Source: Oxalobacteraceae bacterium (GTDB taxonomy: Bacteria > Pseudomonadota > Gammaproteobacteria > Burkholderiales > Burkholderiaceae_D). Taken from it: a stretch of 64,000 bases of DNA. The stretch's first letter is position 1. Each line of letters starts with the position of its first letter. The translations under genes were made by a program, and so were the position numbers. Of this stretch, positions 8,398 to 19,400 are shown piece by piece. The notes beneath the pieces are model-generated. The model was not told where the DNA came from. It worked only from the letters and a program-made list of their open reading frames with translations, and ran no database searches. The DNA is taken from assembly GCA_025352145.1 (NCBI GenBank), contig JANXTY010000006.1, positions 152,150-216,149 of the forward strand, in the 5' to 3' direction.

Positions 8398-10464
8398 ATG
8401 CGTACCAAGTTAAAAAACGTTCCCAAGCCTAAAGCAGTAATGCGTTCAACTGCAATATCAATATCAACGAAGTTTGATCAGGCGCTATTGTTCCATCAGC
8501 AAGGTCAACTAGGTCAGGCGCAAGCACTGTATTTAGAAATACTGAACGCTCAGCCGAATTTTGCAGATGCCCTGCATTTATTGGGAGTCATTGAATTTCA
8601 AATAAAAAATTATCAAAAAGCGCTGGAGTTCATTGGCAAAGCAATTGATTTGAATCAAAACAACGCCGTTTTTTATTACAATCGCGGCCTAGTACTTCAG
8701 GACTGCAAGCAGCTTGAGGCTGCTATCGCCAATTATGATCAGGCTACCAAAATTACACCGGATTATGCTGATGCTTTCTCGAATCGTGGGAATGCGCTGC
8801 TTGCACTGAAGCGCCCAGATGCTGCCATTGTGAGCTACGACCAGGCTATCGTAATAAAAAGCGATTTCGCAGAGGCTTATTTCAACCGTGGCAACGCGTT
8901 GCAAGAGATCAAGCAATTCGACGCCGCCATTGCCAGCTATGACCAGGCCATCAGAATTAAAGTCGATTACGTTAAGGCTTATTTCAACCGTGGTAATGCG
9001 CTGAAAGAGCGGAAGCAATACGCTGCCGCTATTGTTAGTTATGACCACGCACTTAACATTAAACCTGATTATGAATATGGCTTTGGTGAGCGGCTTAATA
9101 CCAAGATGCTTATTTGTGACTGGAGTAATTTTGACATTGAACTTAAGGAACTTGAAAGAAAAATAGCTGTAGGTGAAAAAACAGCAGCGCCTTTTTCGGT
9201 ACTGTCATTAACGACATCATTGTCGCTTCAATACAAGGTGACCGAGATTTTTGTTCGCGATAAATATCCTATTAATTCACTGCTCGGAGATTTAGTCAAA
9301 CCTCCGAGGAGACAGAGAATTCGGATTGCTTATTATTCCGCTGATTTTCATAACCATGCAACTACTTGTTTAATGGCAGAGTTATTTGAGCGCCACGATA
9401 AAAATAAATTTGAATTATTCGGTTTTTCTTTTGGGCCAAATAAAAATGACGAAATGAGGCTGCGGGTGTCATCGGCTTTTGATCACTTCCTTGATGTGCA
9501 AAATCAATCTGCTCAAGCGATTGCCACACTGTCTAGAGAGCTAGGTATAGACATTGCCATCGATTTAAAGGGCTTTACGACAGACCAGCGCGCAGAGATA
9601 TTTTCTTTTAGAGCTGCCCCTATTCAAGTCCATTATTTGGGTTATCCAGGAACCATGGCGACAACATATATGGATTATATGGTTGCGGATAAAACCGTTA
9701 TTCCAGAGAGAAGCCAACAATACTATTCTGAAAAAATTGTTTATCTGCCTCACACTTATCAGGTTAATGATCGAAAAAGACATATATCGGATAAACAATT
9801 TTCACGTGAAGAGTGGGGATTGCCTAAAGTCGGTTTTGTTTTCTGTTGTTTTAATAATAGTTACAAAATCACCCCCAGTATTTTTTCCTGTTGGATGCAA
9901 ATTCTAAAAAAAGTTGATGGCAGCGTCTTGTGGCTATTGGAAGATAATTCAGATGCAGTTCTTAATTTGCGTAAAGAGGCACAACGTAGAGGGGTGAATA
10001 AAGATCGTCTGGTATTTGCTCATCGCTTGCCTTTGGACCAGCACCTGACAAGGCACCAGGCTGCCGATTTATTTTTAGACACGCTTCCGTGTAATGCCCA
10101 CACCACTTGCAGTGATGCACTCTGGGCGGGGTTGCCACTCATCACTTGTTCAGGCGATGCTTTTGCTAGTCGAGTTGCTGCCAGCCTACTTCGTGCGATT
10201 GAATTGCCAGAGATGATCACAAATACGCAGGATGAGTATGAGTCACTTGCCATTGAATTAGCAACGTGCCCCGAAAGACTCCAAGCAATCAAGCAAAAAT
10301 TAGAAAAAAACCGTTTGAGTACATCTCTTTTCGACAGCCAATTATTTACGCTTCATATTGAAGAAGCGTACGTCCAGATGATTAAGCGCTATCACGCAGA
10401 TTTACCACCTGATCATATTTATGTGGGTGAGGGAAATTGTGCGAAGGGCACAGACATGAATTAA
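8398..10464 (+). CDS. Second TPR/O-GlcNAc transferase-type glycosyltransferase
   Basis: This is a protein of about 688 residues with TPR units at about 20-240 (repeated AYFNRGNAL and AIASYDQAI blocks). A GT41-type catalytic region covers about 300-660. Signatures are IAYYSADFHNHATTCLMAEL with its conserved His, GIDIAIDLKGFTTDQR, PIQVHYLGYPGTM, DLFLDTLPCNAHTTCSDALW and SGDAFASRV. The TTG at 8395 directly precedes the ATG at 8398, which I prefer. Compared with the first OGT-type protein it is only distantly similar and has an extra intervening segment, so this is not a recent duplication. The gene is visibly richer in A and T than its neighbours, which hints at separate acquisition. Likely role: glycosylation of the exported surface protein, perhaps at other sites or with another sugar. 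Confidence 0.85.
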   Translation: MRTKLKNVPKPKAVMRSTAISISTKFDQALLFHQQGQLGQAQALYLEILNAQPNFADALHLLGVIEFQIKNYQKALEFIGKAIDLNQNNAVFYYNRGLVLQDCKQLEAAIANYDQATKITPDYADAFSNRGNALLALKRPDAAIVSYDQAIVIKSDFAEAYFNRGNALQEIKQFDAAIASYDQAIRIKVDYVKAYFNRGNALKERKQYAAAIVSYDHALNIKPDYEYGFGERLNTKMLICDWSNFDIELKELERKIAVGEKTAAPFSVLSLTTSLSLQYKVTEIFVRDKYPINSLLGDLVKPPRRQRIRIAYYSADFHNHATTCLMAELFERHDKNKFELFGFSFGPNKNDEMRLRVSSAFDHFLDVQNQSAQAIATLSRELGIDIAIDLKGFTTDQRAEIFSFRAAPIQVHYLGYPGTMATTYMDYMVADKTVIPERSQQYYSEKIVYLPHTYQVNDRKRHISDKQFSREEWGLPKVGFVFCCFNNSYKITPSIFSCWMQILKKVDGSVLWLLEDNSDAVLNLRKEAQRRGVNKDRLVFAHRLPLDQHLTRHQAADLFLDTLPCNAHTTCSDALWAGLPLITCSGDAFASRVAASLLRAIELPEMITNTQDEYESLAIELATCPERLQAIKQKLEKNRLSTSLFDSQLFTLHIEEAYVQMIKRYHADLPPDHIYVGEGNCAKGTDMN

Positions 10465-10563
10465 CAGATTTTGTCAGAAAAACGGGCGCATCACTCTGAC
10501 TATTCGCTAAAGTTGTGCGATAACCTTCCTTTTTACCGCGAGGAAATTAAATGATTGCGACTG

Positions 10564-10599
10564 AATAAATGTGACGCACGTCACATTTATTGGTATACT
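10564..10599 (+). promoter_or_regulatory. CRP-type palindrome and -10 element before the exporter operon
   Basis: The arms AATAAATGTGAC (10564-10575) and GTCACATTTATT (10580-10591) are perfect reverse complements around GCAC. They contain TGTGA-N6-TCACA at 10570-10585. A -10-like TATACT follows at 10594-10599. With that -10 the palindrome would overlap the -35 region (GTGACG at 10571-10576, 17-nt spacing), a position typical of repression. If the true start point were about 13 nt further down, it would sit at a class II activator position instead. The exporter start codon is about 150 nt further on. Confidence 0.6.
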
Positions 10600-10751
10600 G
10601 CCATGAATTAACCAGCGACATTTGCTGCTGCCGAGTGCCGTGGAACAATTGGTGAAAATACCTGCCCCTTAGTGACGCAGGCAGATCACCAGATGTGAGG
10701 TTGACTCCGACATGGACATTTTATGCACTTAACCATCTGCCAAAATTCTAG

Positions 10752-12560
10752 ATGAAATCTAAATTTCAAGTCCCCAAAAATGAAATTTCTGAGGCGTTAC
10801 TCAGTTTTAAAAGCACATTTCGCACGATAGGTGTTTTCAGTGCCATCATTAATTTGCTGATGCTGGTGCCTTCTCTGTACATGTTGCAGGTCTACGACCG
10901 CGTGCTGACCAGCCGGAATGAAATCACATTGCTGATGTTGACCTTGATCATGCTCGGGGCGTATTTATTTATGAGCGCACTGGAATTTGTGCGTAGTTTT
11001 GTATTGATCAGAGTGGGCGCTCGGCTCGATATGCGTCTCAATAAGCGTGTTTATACGGCAGCGTTCGAACAGAGTTTAAAAAGAGGGGGGGGTAACGCTG
11101 GTCAAGCATTGCAGGATTTAACCAATATCCGTCAATTTTTAACGGGAAATGCGCTATTTGCTTTCTTTGATGCGCCGTGGTTCCCCATCTATTTACTTGT
11201 TATTTTTATGTTTAATGCCTGGCTGGGGGTATTTTCTTTGGCCGGTACCGCGATTTTGGTAGTGTTGGCGTTTGTAAATGAAAAAGTCTCGCATCAACCG
11301 CTGACTGAGGCAAACACAATGGCGATTGCGTCTACCACTTTGGCCACGAATAATTTACGTAATGCAGAAGTTATTGAAGCGATGGGGATGCTGCCTAATT
11401 TGTTGGGGCGTTGGTATAAATTGCATGGTCGTTTTTTGCATTTGCAGGCAGAGGCGAGCGAAAAAGCAGGCATAGTCGGTGCCATCACAAAATTCATTTC
11501 GACGTCGCTGCAATCGCTTGTCCTTGGCGTGGGAGCACTGCTGGCGGTGGAAGGGCAAATTACCCCGGGAATGATGATCGCGGGCTCCATCTTGATGGGC
11601 AAGGCAATGGGCCCGGTTCAAATGCTCATTAGTGTGTGGAAAAATTTTAGTAATACGCGCAGCGCTTATGAACGTTTGGTGAAGTTATTACAGGAAAATC
11701 CACCGCGGCAGCCGGGTATGGCATTACCAAAACCATTGGGTGCGGTTTCGGTGGAGGCAGTTACTGCTGGGCCGCCGGGATCACCTGCTCCAGTTATCAA
11801 GGGCCTTTCCTTCGCCATTGCTGCCGGCGATGTTTTAGGCGTAATCGGGCCGAGTGGTTCCGGCAAATCCACCCTAGCGCGTTTGTTGGTGGGAGTTTGG
11901 CCGGCTGCGATGGGGAAGCTTCGTTTGGATGGTGCAGATATTTTCCAGTGGAATAAAGATGAGTTGGGGCCGCATATTGGTTATTTGCCCCAGGATATCG
12001 AATTGTTTGGCGGCTCTGTCAGCGAGAACATCGCGCGTTTTGGTGAGATTGATCCAGAAAAAGTGATTCTGGCAGCTAAACGTGCGGGGGTACACGAAAT
12101 GATTCTTCATTTACCAAAAGGGTATGACACCTTGTTGGGTGATGGCGGAGCAGGTCTTTCTGGGGGGCAAAAGCAACGTCTTGGTTTGGCAAGAACCATG
12201 TACGGAGATCCTTCATTAATTGTGCTGGATGAACCAAATTCCAATTTGGATGACGTGGGCGAACAGGCTTTAGTGCAGGCAGTGAATGATTTACGTCAAC
12301 GGGGTAAAACGATCGTATTGATCAGTCATCGTCCAGGCATCATCGGAATCACCAATAAACTATTGCTGTTAAGGGATGGCGTGGGACAGTTGTTTGGTCC
12401 TACCGATCAGGTGTTGGCCGCTTTGAACCAGCAACACCAAAGTGCGCAACAAGCATTACTTGAACAGCAGCAAGCCAATGCGAAAGGACAGGCCCAACCA
12501 CAAGCCCAGACAGCGAATGGTGAAAATATGCAAGCGGCTACTGAACAGGACGCATCATGA
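10752..12560 (+). CDS. Type I secretion ABC transporter (PrtD/HlyB class)
   Basis: This is a 602-residue inner-membrane exporter. A six-helix transmembrane domain spans about residues 25-310. The nucleotide-binding domain follows, with Walker [10 protein letters not shown] (Lys near 372), signature [13 protein letters not shown] and Walker [13 protein letters not shown]. It has no N-terminal C39 peptidase domain, which places it with exporters of RTX proteases and S-layer proteins (PrtD, RsaD) rather than bacteriocin exporters. The C-terminal 40 residues are Gln/Ala-rich. It overlaps the adaptor gene by 4 nt (ATGA). Eight G in a row at 11085-11092 encode Gly-Gly-Gly in the first half. The likely cargo is the DUF4214/RTX protein at 313-3510. 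Confidence 0.92.
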   Translation: MKSKFQVPKNEISEALLSFKSTFRTIGVFSAIINLLMLVPSLYMLQVYDRVLTSRNEITLLMLTLIMLGAYLFMSALEFVRSFVLIRVGARLDMRLNKRVYTAAFEQSLKRGGGNAGQALQDLTNIRQFLTGNALFAFFDAPWFPIYLLVIFMFNAWLGVFSLAGTAILVVLAFVNEKVSHQPLTEANTMAIASTTLATNNLRNAEVIEAMGMLPNLLGRWYKLHGRFLHLQAEASEKAGIVGAITKFISTSLQSLVLGVGALLAVEGQITPGMMIAGSILMGKAMGPVQMLISVWKNFSNTRSAYERLVKLLQENPPRQPGMALPKPLGAVSVEAVTAGPPGSPAPVIKGLSFAIAAGDVLGVIGPSGSGKSTLARLLVGVWPAAMGKLRLDGADIFQWNKDELGPHIGYLPQDIELFGGSVSENIARFGEIDPEKVILAAKRAGVHEMILHLPKGYDTLLGDGGAGLSGGQKQRLGLARTMYGDPSLIVLDEPNSNLDDVGEQALVQAVNDLRQRGKTIVLISHRPGIIGITNKLLLLRDGVGQLFGPTDQVLAALNQQHQSAQQALLEQQQANAKGQAQPQAQTANGENMQAATEQDAS

Positions 12561-13918
12561 TGAGAAAAATTTTCGCAAACAAAGAAGTAGTTACCGACGT
12601 GACTTCGCTGGATATATCCAGCGAAGTTGCAACTGATGATAAGACACACACGCGACTGGGCTGGTGGGTCGTGCTGGCTGGGGTCGGCGGTTTCATTTTA
12701 TGGGCGAGTGTTGCGCCCCTTGATCAGGGTGTGCCTATTTCCGGGACGGTGGTCGTTGCGACGAATCGCAAAGCAGTCCAGCACCAATCTGGCGGTACCG
12801 TAGAAGATATTCTGGTGAAGGAGGGTGATGTGGTGAAAGCCGGTCAAGCGCTTGTTCGTATGAATGATATACAGGTGAGAGCCCAGGCAGAGATCACGCG
12901 CGGACAATATTTTTCTGCACGTGCGACGGAAGCGCGTTTAATCGCCGAGAGAGATGGTAAAAATGTGATTGCCCTTTCCCCTGAATTAACAAAAGAACCG
13001 GCAAAAAGTGACCCCCATGTTGCGGAGATGGTTGCTTTGCAGAAGCAATTATTCGCATCTCGCCGATCGTCGTTGGAGAATGAACTGGCGGGGTTGGATG
13101 TAAGCATTAGCGGACTGAAAATGCAAGCGCACGGCCTTGAAGAGTCGCTCGATAGCAAGAAGCAGCAGCTGAAATTTCTAAAAGAAGAGTTGGACGGTGT
13201 TCGGGATTTAGCGAAAGATGGTTTTGTAGCGCGTAATAGATTGCTTGAATTGGAGCGAACTACTGCTCAGACCAGCGGCATGATTTCCGAGGACATTGGT
13301 AATATTGGGCGCGCTTCCCGTCAAGTGGCAGAGCTAAATTTGCGTCGCATTCAACGGCAGCAGGATTATCAAAAAGAGGTACGCACACAGTTGTCGGAGG
13401 TGCAGAAAGAGGCGGAGGCGCTCCAGAATCGCTTGCTTGCACAGGATTTTGACCTGGAAAATGCGGTTGTAAAAGCCCCAGTTGCGGGCACCGTGATGGG
13501 CATAAATGTGTTTACGCGTGGGGGTGTGATTGGTCCTGGATACCGGATGATGGATATCGTACCTAGTGAAGATGCATTAATTGTTTCAGGACGCGTCCCT
13601 GTCAATTTGATTGATAAAGTACATCAGGATTTGGAAGTCGAATTGATTTTTTCGGCATTCAATCAAAATAAAACACCCCATATTCCCGGCGTCATTACCC
13701 GGGTTTCGGTAGATCGTTTGATTGATGAGCATACTGGCGCACCCTACTATGAAATGAGTGCCAAGGTTGCCCCCAGCGGGGCCAAAATGGTTGAAAAGTT
13801 GCCGATTCGTGCGGGAATGCCAGTGGAGATATTCGTCAAAACGGGTAGTCGCACGATGATGAGTTATTTGTTCAAGCCCGTATTTGATCGTGCAAAAACA
13901 TCGATGAGTGAGGAATGA
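12557..13918 (+). CDS. HlyD-family membrane fusion protein of type I secretion
   Basis: This is a 453-residue adaptor linking the ABC transporter to the outer-membrane channel. It has a short cytoplasmic start, one transmembrane helix at about residues 35-55, and a lipoyl-like half motif ([21 protein letters not shown]). A long periplasmic coiled coil follows (about 100-300), then the second lipoyl half and beta-barrel domain ([25 protein letters not shown]). This is the PrtE/RsaE type. It is translationally coupled to both neighbours by ATGA overlaps. The first 70 nt carry a perfect 26-nt palindrome, described separately. Confidence 0.92.
   Translation: MMRKIFANKEVVTDVTSLDISSEVATDDKTHTRLGWWVVLAGVGGFILWASVAPLDQGVPISGTVVVATNRKAVQHQSGGTVEDILVKEGDVVKAGQALVRMNDIQVRAQAEITRGQYFSARATEARLIAERDGKNVIALSPELTKEPAKSDPHVAEMVALQKQLFASRRSSLENELAGLDVSISGLKMQAHGLEESLDSKKQQLKFLKEELDGVRDLAKDGFVARNRLLELERTTAQTSGMISEDIGNIGRASRQVAELNLRRIQRQQDYQKEVRTQLSEVQKEAEALQNRLLAQDFDLENAVVKAPVAGTVMGINVFTRGGVIGPGYRMMDIVPSEDALIVSGRVPVNLIDKVHQDLEVELIFSAFNQNKTPHIPGVITRVSVDRLIDEHTGAPYYEMSAKVAPSGAKMVEKLPIRAGMPVEIFVKTGSRTMMSYLFKPVFDRAKTSMSEE
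12602..12627. repeat. 26-nt perfect palindrome inside the adaptor gene
   Basis: ACTTCGCTGGATA is followed directly by its exact reverse complement TATCCAGCGAAGT. It lies 45 nt after the adaptor start codon. No run of T follows, so it is not an intrinsic terminator. In RNA it could form a strong hairpin between the transporter and adaptor reading frames. In DNA it could bind a dimeric protein. Confidence 0.75.
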
Positions 13919-15273
13919 TCGCGATGCGTATTTTTGTGAAACGCTTGGCCATTGCTGTTGCGACTACATCTTGTATGCTGCAATCAGGTAGTGCATTGGC
14001 CATTGGTTTGTTGAAAGCCTATGAAGCGGCATTGCAAAATGATCCGATCTATCGATCTGCCGGTCATGAAAATGAAGCTGGGAACGAATATGCCGCGATC
14101 GGACGTTCTAGTCTGCTACCAAATGTATCGGCGAATTATTCGACCAGCAAAAATCGCACGGACATCACGCAGCCTAATTTTTTTGGAGTCCCTGTAACGA
14201 CTCAGCCCGCGTATACGAGCAAAAGCGGTTCTGTTAACTTGCGTCAGCCGATATATAGCCCGGAAGCCCTTGCGCGCTATCACCAGGGAGTAGCTCAGAC
14301 TGCATATAGTGCGGCGCAATTCTCTGGGCAAGAGCACGATTTGGTATTGCGGTTGGTAGGCGCTTATTTTGATGCCCTCTTTGCCGACGATCAATTGGCG
14401 CTGGTCTCGGCGCAGCGAGATACGTTCGCAGAGCAAAAACGTGTCAATGACCGTATGTTTTCGAAGGGTGAAGGAACCAAGACCGATATGCTGGAAACGC
14501 AAGCAAAGCTCGATCTGGCTGAGGCGCAATGGATAGAGGCCCAGGATAATAGGATAGCAGCGCGCGGAGCGTTGTCTAGCATTGTTGGTAGCGAAGTATT
14601 GACGCTGGATGCCATGTCTTCAAATTTTAGCATTGGATCAATGCAACCGATTAGTTATGAAGAGTGGAAAGCGCTTGCTTTGGTTCGCAACGCTGAGCTT
14701 AGCGCACAGCGTTATGCAATCCAGGCAGCTGAGCAAGAAGTCTATAAGAGTCGCGCCGGACATCAACCGCGACTCGATTTTGTTGCCGCGTATAGCAAAA
14801 ATGATGCTGAGACGATTTCTACTTATAAACAAAACTCAATCGCACGGAGCATGGGTATTCAGCTCAATATGCCGCTGTATTCAGGCGGTTATGTCAATGC
14901 TACTTACAGGCAGGCGGTAGCTAATCGTGAACGCGCCAAATCTGATCTGGAGACGAAGACGTCCAAGGTATTGCTGGAGCTTCGTAAGCAGTACAATTTT
15001 TTGCTGAGTAGCGTTGGCCGCATCGATGCTTTGGTTAAAGCGGTCGATTCAGGACGTTTGTTAGTGACGGCGACGACGCAAAGTGTCAAAGGTGGAGTAC
15101 GTATCAATCTCGATGTGCTTAATGCACAGCAGCAGCTATATTCGGTGCAGCGTGATTTGGCGCAAGCGCGGTATAGCTATTTACTTGGTTATTTACGTTT
15201 GCGTGCAACGGCCGGTACCTTGTCCGCTGAGGATGTGAACAGGCTGGCAGGATATTTTAGTGCGGGCAGCTGA
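13915..15273 (+). CDS. TolC-family outer-membrane channel of type I secretion
   Basis: This 452-residue protein has an N-terminal signal peptide ending near SGSALA-IGLL. The mature start, LLKAYEAALQNDPIYRSA, is characteristic of TolC/PrtF proteins. Two long alpha-helical hairpin repeats follow, with the usual RQPIYSPEALARY and NMPLYSGGYVNATYRQAVANRERA blocks. It is the third gene of the exporter operon and overlaps the adaptor by 4 nt. Having its own dedicated channel, rather than a shared TolC, matches the Caulobacter RsaF arrangement. It converges with trhO 40 nt later. Confidence 0.92.
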   Translation: MIAMRIFVKRLAIAVATTSCMLQSGSALAIGLLKAYEAALQNDPIYRSAGHENEAGNEYAAIGRSSLLPNVSANYSTSKNRTDITQPNFFGVPVTTQPAYTSKSGSVNLRQPIYSPEALARYHQGVAQTAYSAAQFSGQEHDLVLRLVGAYFDALFADDQLALVSAQRDTFAEQKRVNDRMFSKGEGTKTDMLETQAKLDLAEAQWIEAQDNRIAARGALSSIVGSEVLTLDAMSSNFSIGSMQPISYEEWKALALVRNAELSAQRYAIQAAEQEVYKSRAGHQPRLDFVAAYSKNDAETISTYKQNSIARSMGIQLNMPLYSGGYVNATYRQAVANRERAKSDLETKTSKVLLELRKQYNFLLSSVGRIDALVKAVDSGRLLVTATTQSVKGGVRINLDVLNAQQQLYSVQRDLAQARYSYLLGYLRLRATAGTLSAEDVNRLAGYFSAGS

Positions 15274-15313
15274 TCTGTATTTGTTTAATGCTCGGGGGGC
15301 GCTCACAATCTCC

Positions 15314-16159
15314 CTATTCCCCATCTGCTTTCGTCGCACAATGCGGACACGATTTTTCGTAAACATAGAGGGGCGATAATTGTTCGCGCGGGGTAACTAC
15401 GGCCCGGCATGCGAAGCACTGCGTGGTAACTGTCGGCTCTAGTTTCGGATTGAGCGCAGTCCGGTAATCGAATACGAAACAATCGCCGGTGTAGTGATCG
15501 CCACCGACCTCTTCAAAATAGTTCAGAATTCCACCATCGAGTTGATAGACACTGTCGTAACCGATGTTCTGCATATGAATCGCGGCCTTTTCACAGCGAA
15601 TACCGCCCGTGCAAAATGTCACCAGCGTCTTGCCTGCCAGTTCTTCCTTGTGCGCCGCAATGGCGTTGGGGAATTCACTAAATTTGCTAATGCGATAGTC
15701 GATGGTGTTATCGAAGGTGCCGACATCGACTTCGAATGCGTTACGGGTTTCCAGCATGACTACCGGCTTACCGTTGTCGTCATGGCCTTGATCGAGCCAG
15801 CGTTTAAGCATGGTGGGCGAAATGGCTGGCGCTCGTCCTTTTTCGGGCTGAATTACCGGCATCTTCATGGTAATGATTTCACGTTTAATTTTGACCAGCA
15901 TGCGTTTGAATGACTGTTCTGCCGAGTAGCTTTCTTTGACCTGTAAATCGCTAAAACGTGGGTCTGCACGCAACCAGAGGAGGAAACTGTCAATGGACTC
16001 GCGCAGCCCGGCAAGGAATAAATTGATGCCTTCCGGCGTGAGCAGAATAGTGCCTTTGAGTTCCAAGTCATGACAAATAGTTTGAAATGCGGAGCGTTTT
16101 TCGAGTGTATCGTCGAAGCGGATGAATTTGTAGGCGGCGATGTTGACGTAGGGTTGCAT
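15314..16159 (-). CDS. trhO: Rhodanese-domain tRNA uridine 5-hydroxylase (TrhO family)
   Basis: This 281-residue protein belongs to the UPF0176/YceA family. It has an N-terminal acylphosphatase-like domain (about 5-95), then a rhodanese domain with the active-site loop [11 protein letters not shown] (about 180-190). A Cys-rich C-terminal zinc-binding tail contains CFACRAVV and CPHCAT. Family members carry out oxygen-dependent hydroxylation of uridine 34 in certain tRNAs. It is a single gene transcribed away from dnaE, whose start lies 283 nt away on the other strand; that gap shows no further gene. Confidence 0.9.
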   Translation of the reverse strand: MQPYVNIAAYKFIRFDDTLEKRSAFQTICHDLELKGTILLTPEGINLFLAGLRESIDSFLLWLRADPRFSDLQVKESYSAEQSFKRMLVKIKREIITMKMPVIQPEKGRAPAISPTMLKRWLDQGHDDNGKPVVMLETRNAFEVDVGTFDNTIDYRISKFSEFPNAIAAHKEELAGKTLVTFCTGGIRCEKAAIHMQNIGYDSVYQLDGGILNYFEEVGGDHYTGDCFVFDYRTALNPKLEPTVTTQCFACRAVVTPREQLSPLYVYEKSCPHCATKADGE

Positions 16160-16442
16160 AATAAATTGTTGAAGTCTTTTGATGAGGATTTATACAATCT
16201 GATCTAGAAGCGTGCCTCGCGCACGAGTTCTAGTATGCTGTCCTGATTTTGGGGCGTGAGACGCATCCTATCGGCCAGCTTTGCACCGTCCTAAGAGAAA
16301 ATACTAAGGCATTGATTTGATGACATTATAAACTTTCAGAAAAGAAATTCCGATGAATATACGCACGAGAATAGGTATCAGGCCACTTATTTATCGCACT
16401 GATGATGCTGTGGTGGTGGAGCTCGCAGGTTAAAATGGCTGC

Positions 16443-19400
16443 ATGACCTCACCGCAATTTATTCACCTCCGGCTACATTCTGAATTTTCGATCGTCGATG
16501 GTTTGGTACGCATTGACGATCTTATTCCAGCCGCAAAAAACGATCATCAACCTGCGCTTGCCCTTACTGATTTGGCCAACTTATTTGGTATGGTCAAATT
16601 CTATAAAGCTGCACGCAGTAAGGGCATCAAGCCGATCATCGGTTGCGATGTGTGGATTACCAACGATGAACATCGCGATAAGCCATCGCGTTTATTATTG
16701 CTGGTCAAAAATCGTACCGGTTATTTGCAGTTGTGCGAGTTACTGTCGAGAGCATGGTTAAGTAATCAGCATCGTGGCCGCGCAGAATTACGTGCCGAGT
16801 GGTTTGAGCACGGGGCGGGCAAGGATTTGATTGCCTTATCTGGGGCCCATTTTGGTGATGTCGGCATTGCGATTGAAAACGGTAATTTGGCGCAGGCTGA
16901 GCGCTGGGCGCAACGTTGGGCAGCATTATTTCCCCATAATTTTTATATCGAAATCCAACGTGTCGGTCAGCCCGATATGGAAAACCAGGTGCGGCAAGCG
17001 GTTGCATTGGCGGCGAAATTACAGTTGCCCGTAGTGGCTACCCATCCGATTCAATTTTTATCCAAAGACGAGTTTATTGCGCATGAAGCGCGTACTTGTA
17101 TTGCCGAGGGCGAAATCTTGGCTAATGGACGGCGCATCAAGCGCTTTAATGATCAGCAATGTTTCAAGACGCAGGCAGAAATGGCTATCCTGTTTGCTGA
17201 TGTCCCGGGCGCGATGCAAAATACGTTGGAGATTGCCAAACGCTGCAACCTGACACTGGAATTGGGAAAACCCCAGCTCCCCAATTTCCCTACGCCAGAT
17301 GGCATAAGTATCGGTGAATTTCTGGTACTCGAATCACAGCGGGGGCTAGAGAAGCGCCTGTCACAGTTGTATCCCGATCAGGCCAACCGGGAGGAGCAAC
17401 GCTCGCGTTACGAAGTGCGTCTGAAGTTCGAAACTGACACCATTATCAAGATGGGATTTCCCGGGTATTTTCTGATCGTGGCTGAGTTCATTCGTTGGGC
17501 CAAGGAAAATGGTGTACCGGTGGGGCCGGGCCGTGGTTCCGGTGCTGGTTCTTTGGTTGCGTATTCGCTCTTGATTACTGACCTTGATCCACTCGAATAC
17601 AACTTGCTGTTCGAGCGTTTCCTCAATCCTGAGCGGGTATCGATGCCGGACTTCGATATCGATTTTTGCCAAGAGGGCCGCGATCGCGTTATTCAGCACG
17701 TGAAAGATTTATACGGTAAGGACGCGGTGTCGCAGATCGCGACGTTTGGCACTATGGCCGCCAAGGGTGCGATCCGGGATGTGGGACGTGTACTCGATTT
17801 TGGCTACAATTTTTGCGATGGTATTTCCAAATTAATCCCTTTCAAACCGGGGAAGCACGTCACGATTGCCGATGCCATTAATGAGGAGCCTTTGCTTGCT
17901 GAACGTCAGGAAAATGAAGAGGAAGTGAAGCAGTTACTTAATCTTGCGCAGCAGGTCGAGGGTATTGCGCGCAACATTGGCATGCATGCAGGCGGCGTTC
18001 TGATCGCGCCCGGAAAACTGACCGATTTCTGTCCGCTCTACACTCAAGGTGGTGACTCGGGTGTTGTATCGCAATATGACAAGGACGATGTGGAGGCCGT
18101 TGGCCTGGTCAAATTCGATTTCTTGGGATTAACCACGCTCACTATCCTGGACTGGGCGGTGCGTTATATCAAGCGACTTGATCCCGCCCAGGCAGATTTT
18201 AATCTGGAGAGTTTGCCGCTGAACGACAAGGCCTCTTATGACCTTCTGACGAAAGCAAAAACGGTTGCCGTTTTCCAGTTGGAAAGTCGTGGCATGCAAG
18301 GCATGTTGAAAGACGCGCGGCCGGATCGGTTTGAAGACATCATTGCACTGGTGGCTCTGTATCGTCCAGGTCCGATGGATCTGATTCCAGATTTCTGCAA
18401 GCGCAAGCACGGTGAGCGTTTCGAATATCCTGACCCACGCACTGAGGGTATTTTGTCCGAGACCTACGGCATCATGGTGTATCAGGAACAGGTGATGCAG
18501 ATGGCGCAGGTGGTCGGTGGTTACTCTCTGGGTGGCGCTGATTTGTTGCGGCGAGCGATGGGCAAAAAGAAAGCGGAAGAGATGGCGGAACATCGTCAGA
18601 TTTTCCGCGACGGCGCAGCCAAAGACGGACTGACTACTGCGAAAGCGGATGAGATCTTCGATTTGATGGAAAAATTTGCAGGCTATGGTTTCAACAAATC
18701 ACATGCCGCCGCTTACGCTTTGTTGGCGTACCACACGGCCTATTTGAAAGCACATCATCCCGCAGCCTTCATGGCCGCCAATTTGTCGCTTGCGATGGAC
18801 GATACCGACAAGATCAAAATTCTGGTGGAAGATTGCATCGATGTCTGCGCACTGACATTGATGTCGCCCGATATCAATCTCTCGGATTATCGTTTTATTC
18901 CCGTGAGCCAACCTTCTAGCGTCACTAAAAAAACGGTCACGGCAATCCGTTACGGCTTGGGTGCAGTAAAAGGGTCTGGCCAGAGTGCGATTGAGGCGAT
19001 CATATGCGCGCGTCAGGATGCCCCCTTCACTGACTTGTTCGATTTCTGCAAGCGGGTGGACAAACGCCAAATCAACCGACGCACGATTGATTCACTTATT
19101 CGCGCGGGCGCTTTCGATTGCTTTAACATCGATCGCGGCATCTTGCTTGCTTCAGTTGGATTCGCAATGGAAGTGGCGGAGCAGGCGCAGGCTTCTGCTA
19201 ATCAGGTCAGTTTATTCGGTGGGGAAGACAACGATATGGTGCCGCCGCCGGAGTACATAAGCGCAGCACCCTGGAGCGAGAAGCAAAAACTGACCGAAGA
19301 GAAATTGGCGCTTGGATTTTATCTTTCCGGCCATTTGTTCAATGCCTACGCCACTGAGGCGGGCAAGGTAGCGCGTATGCGCTTGAATAAGCTTGAACCA

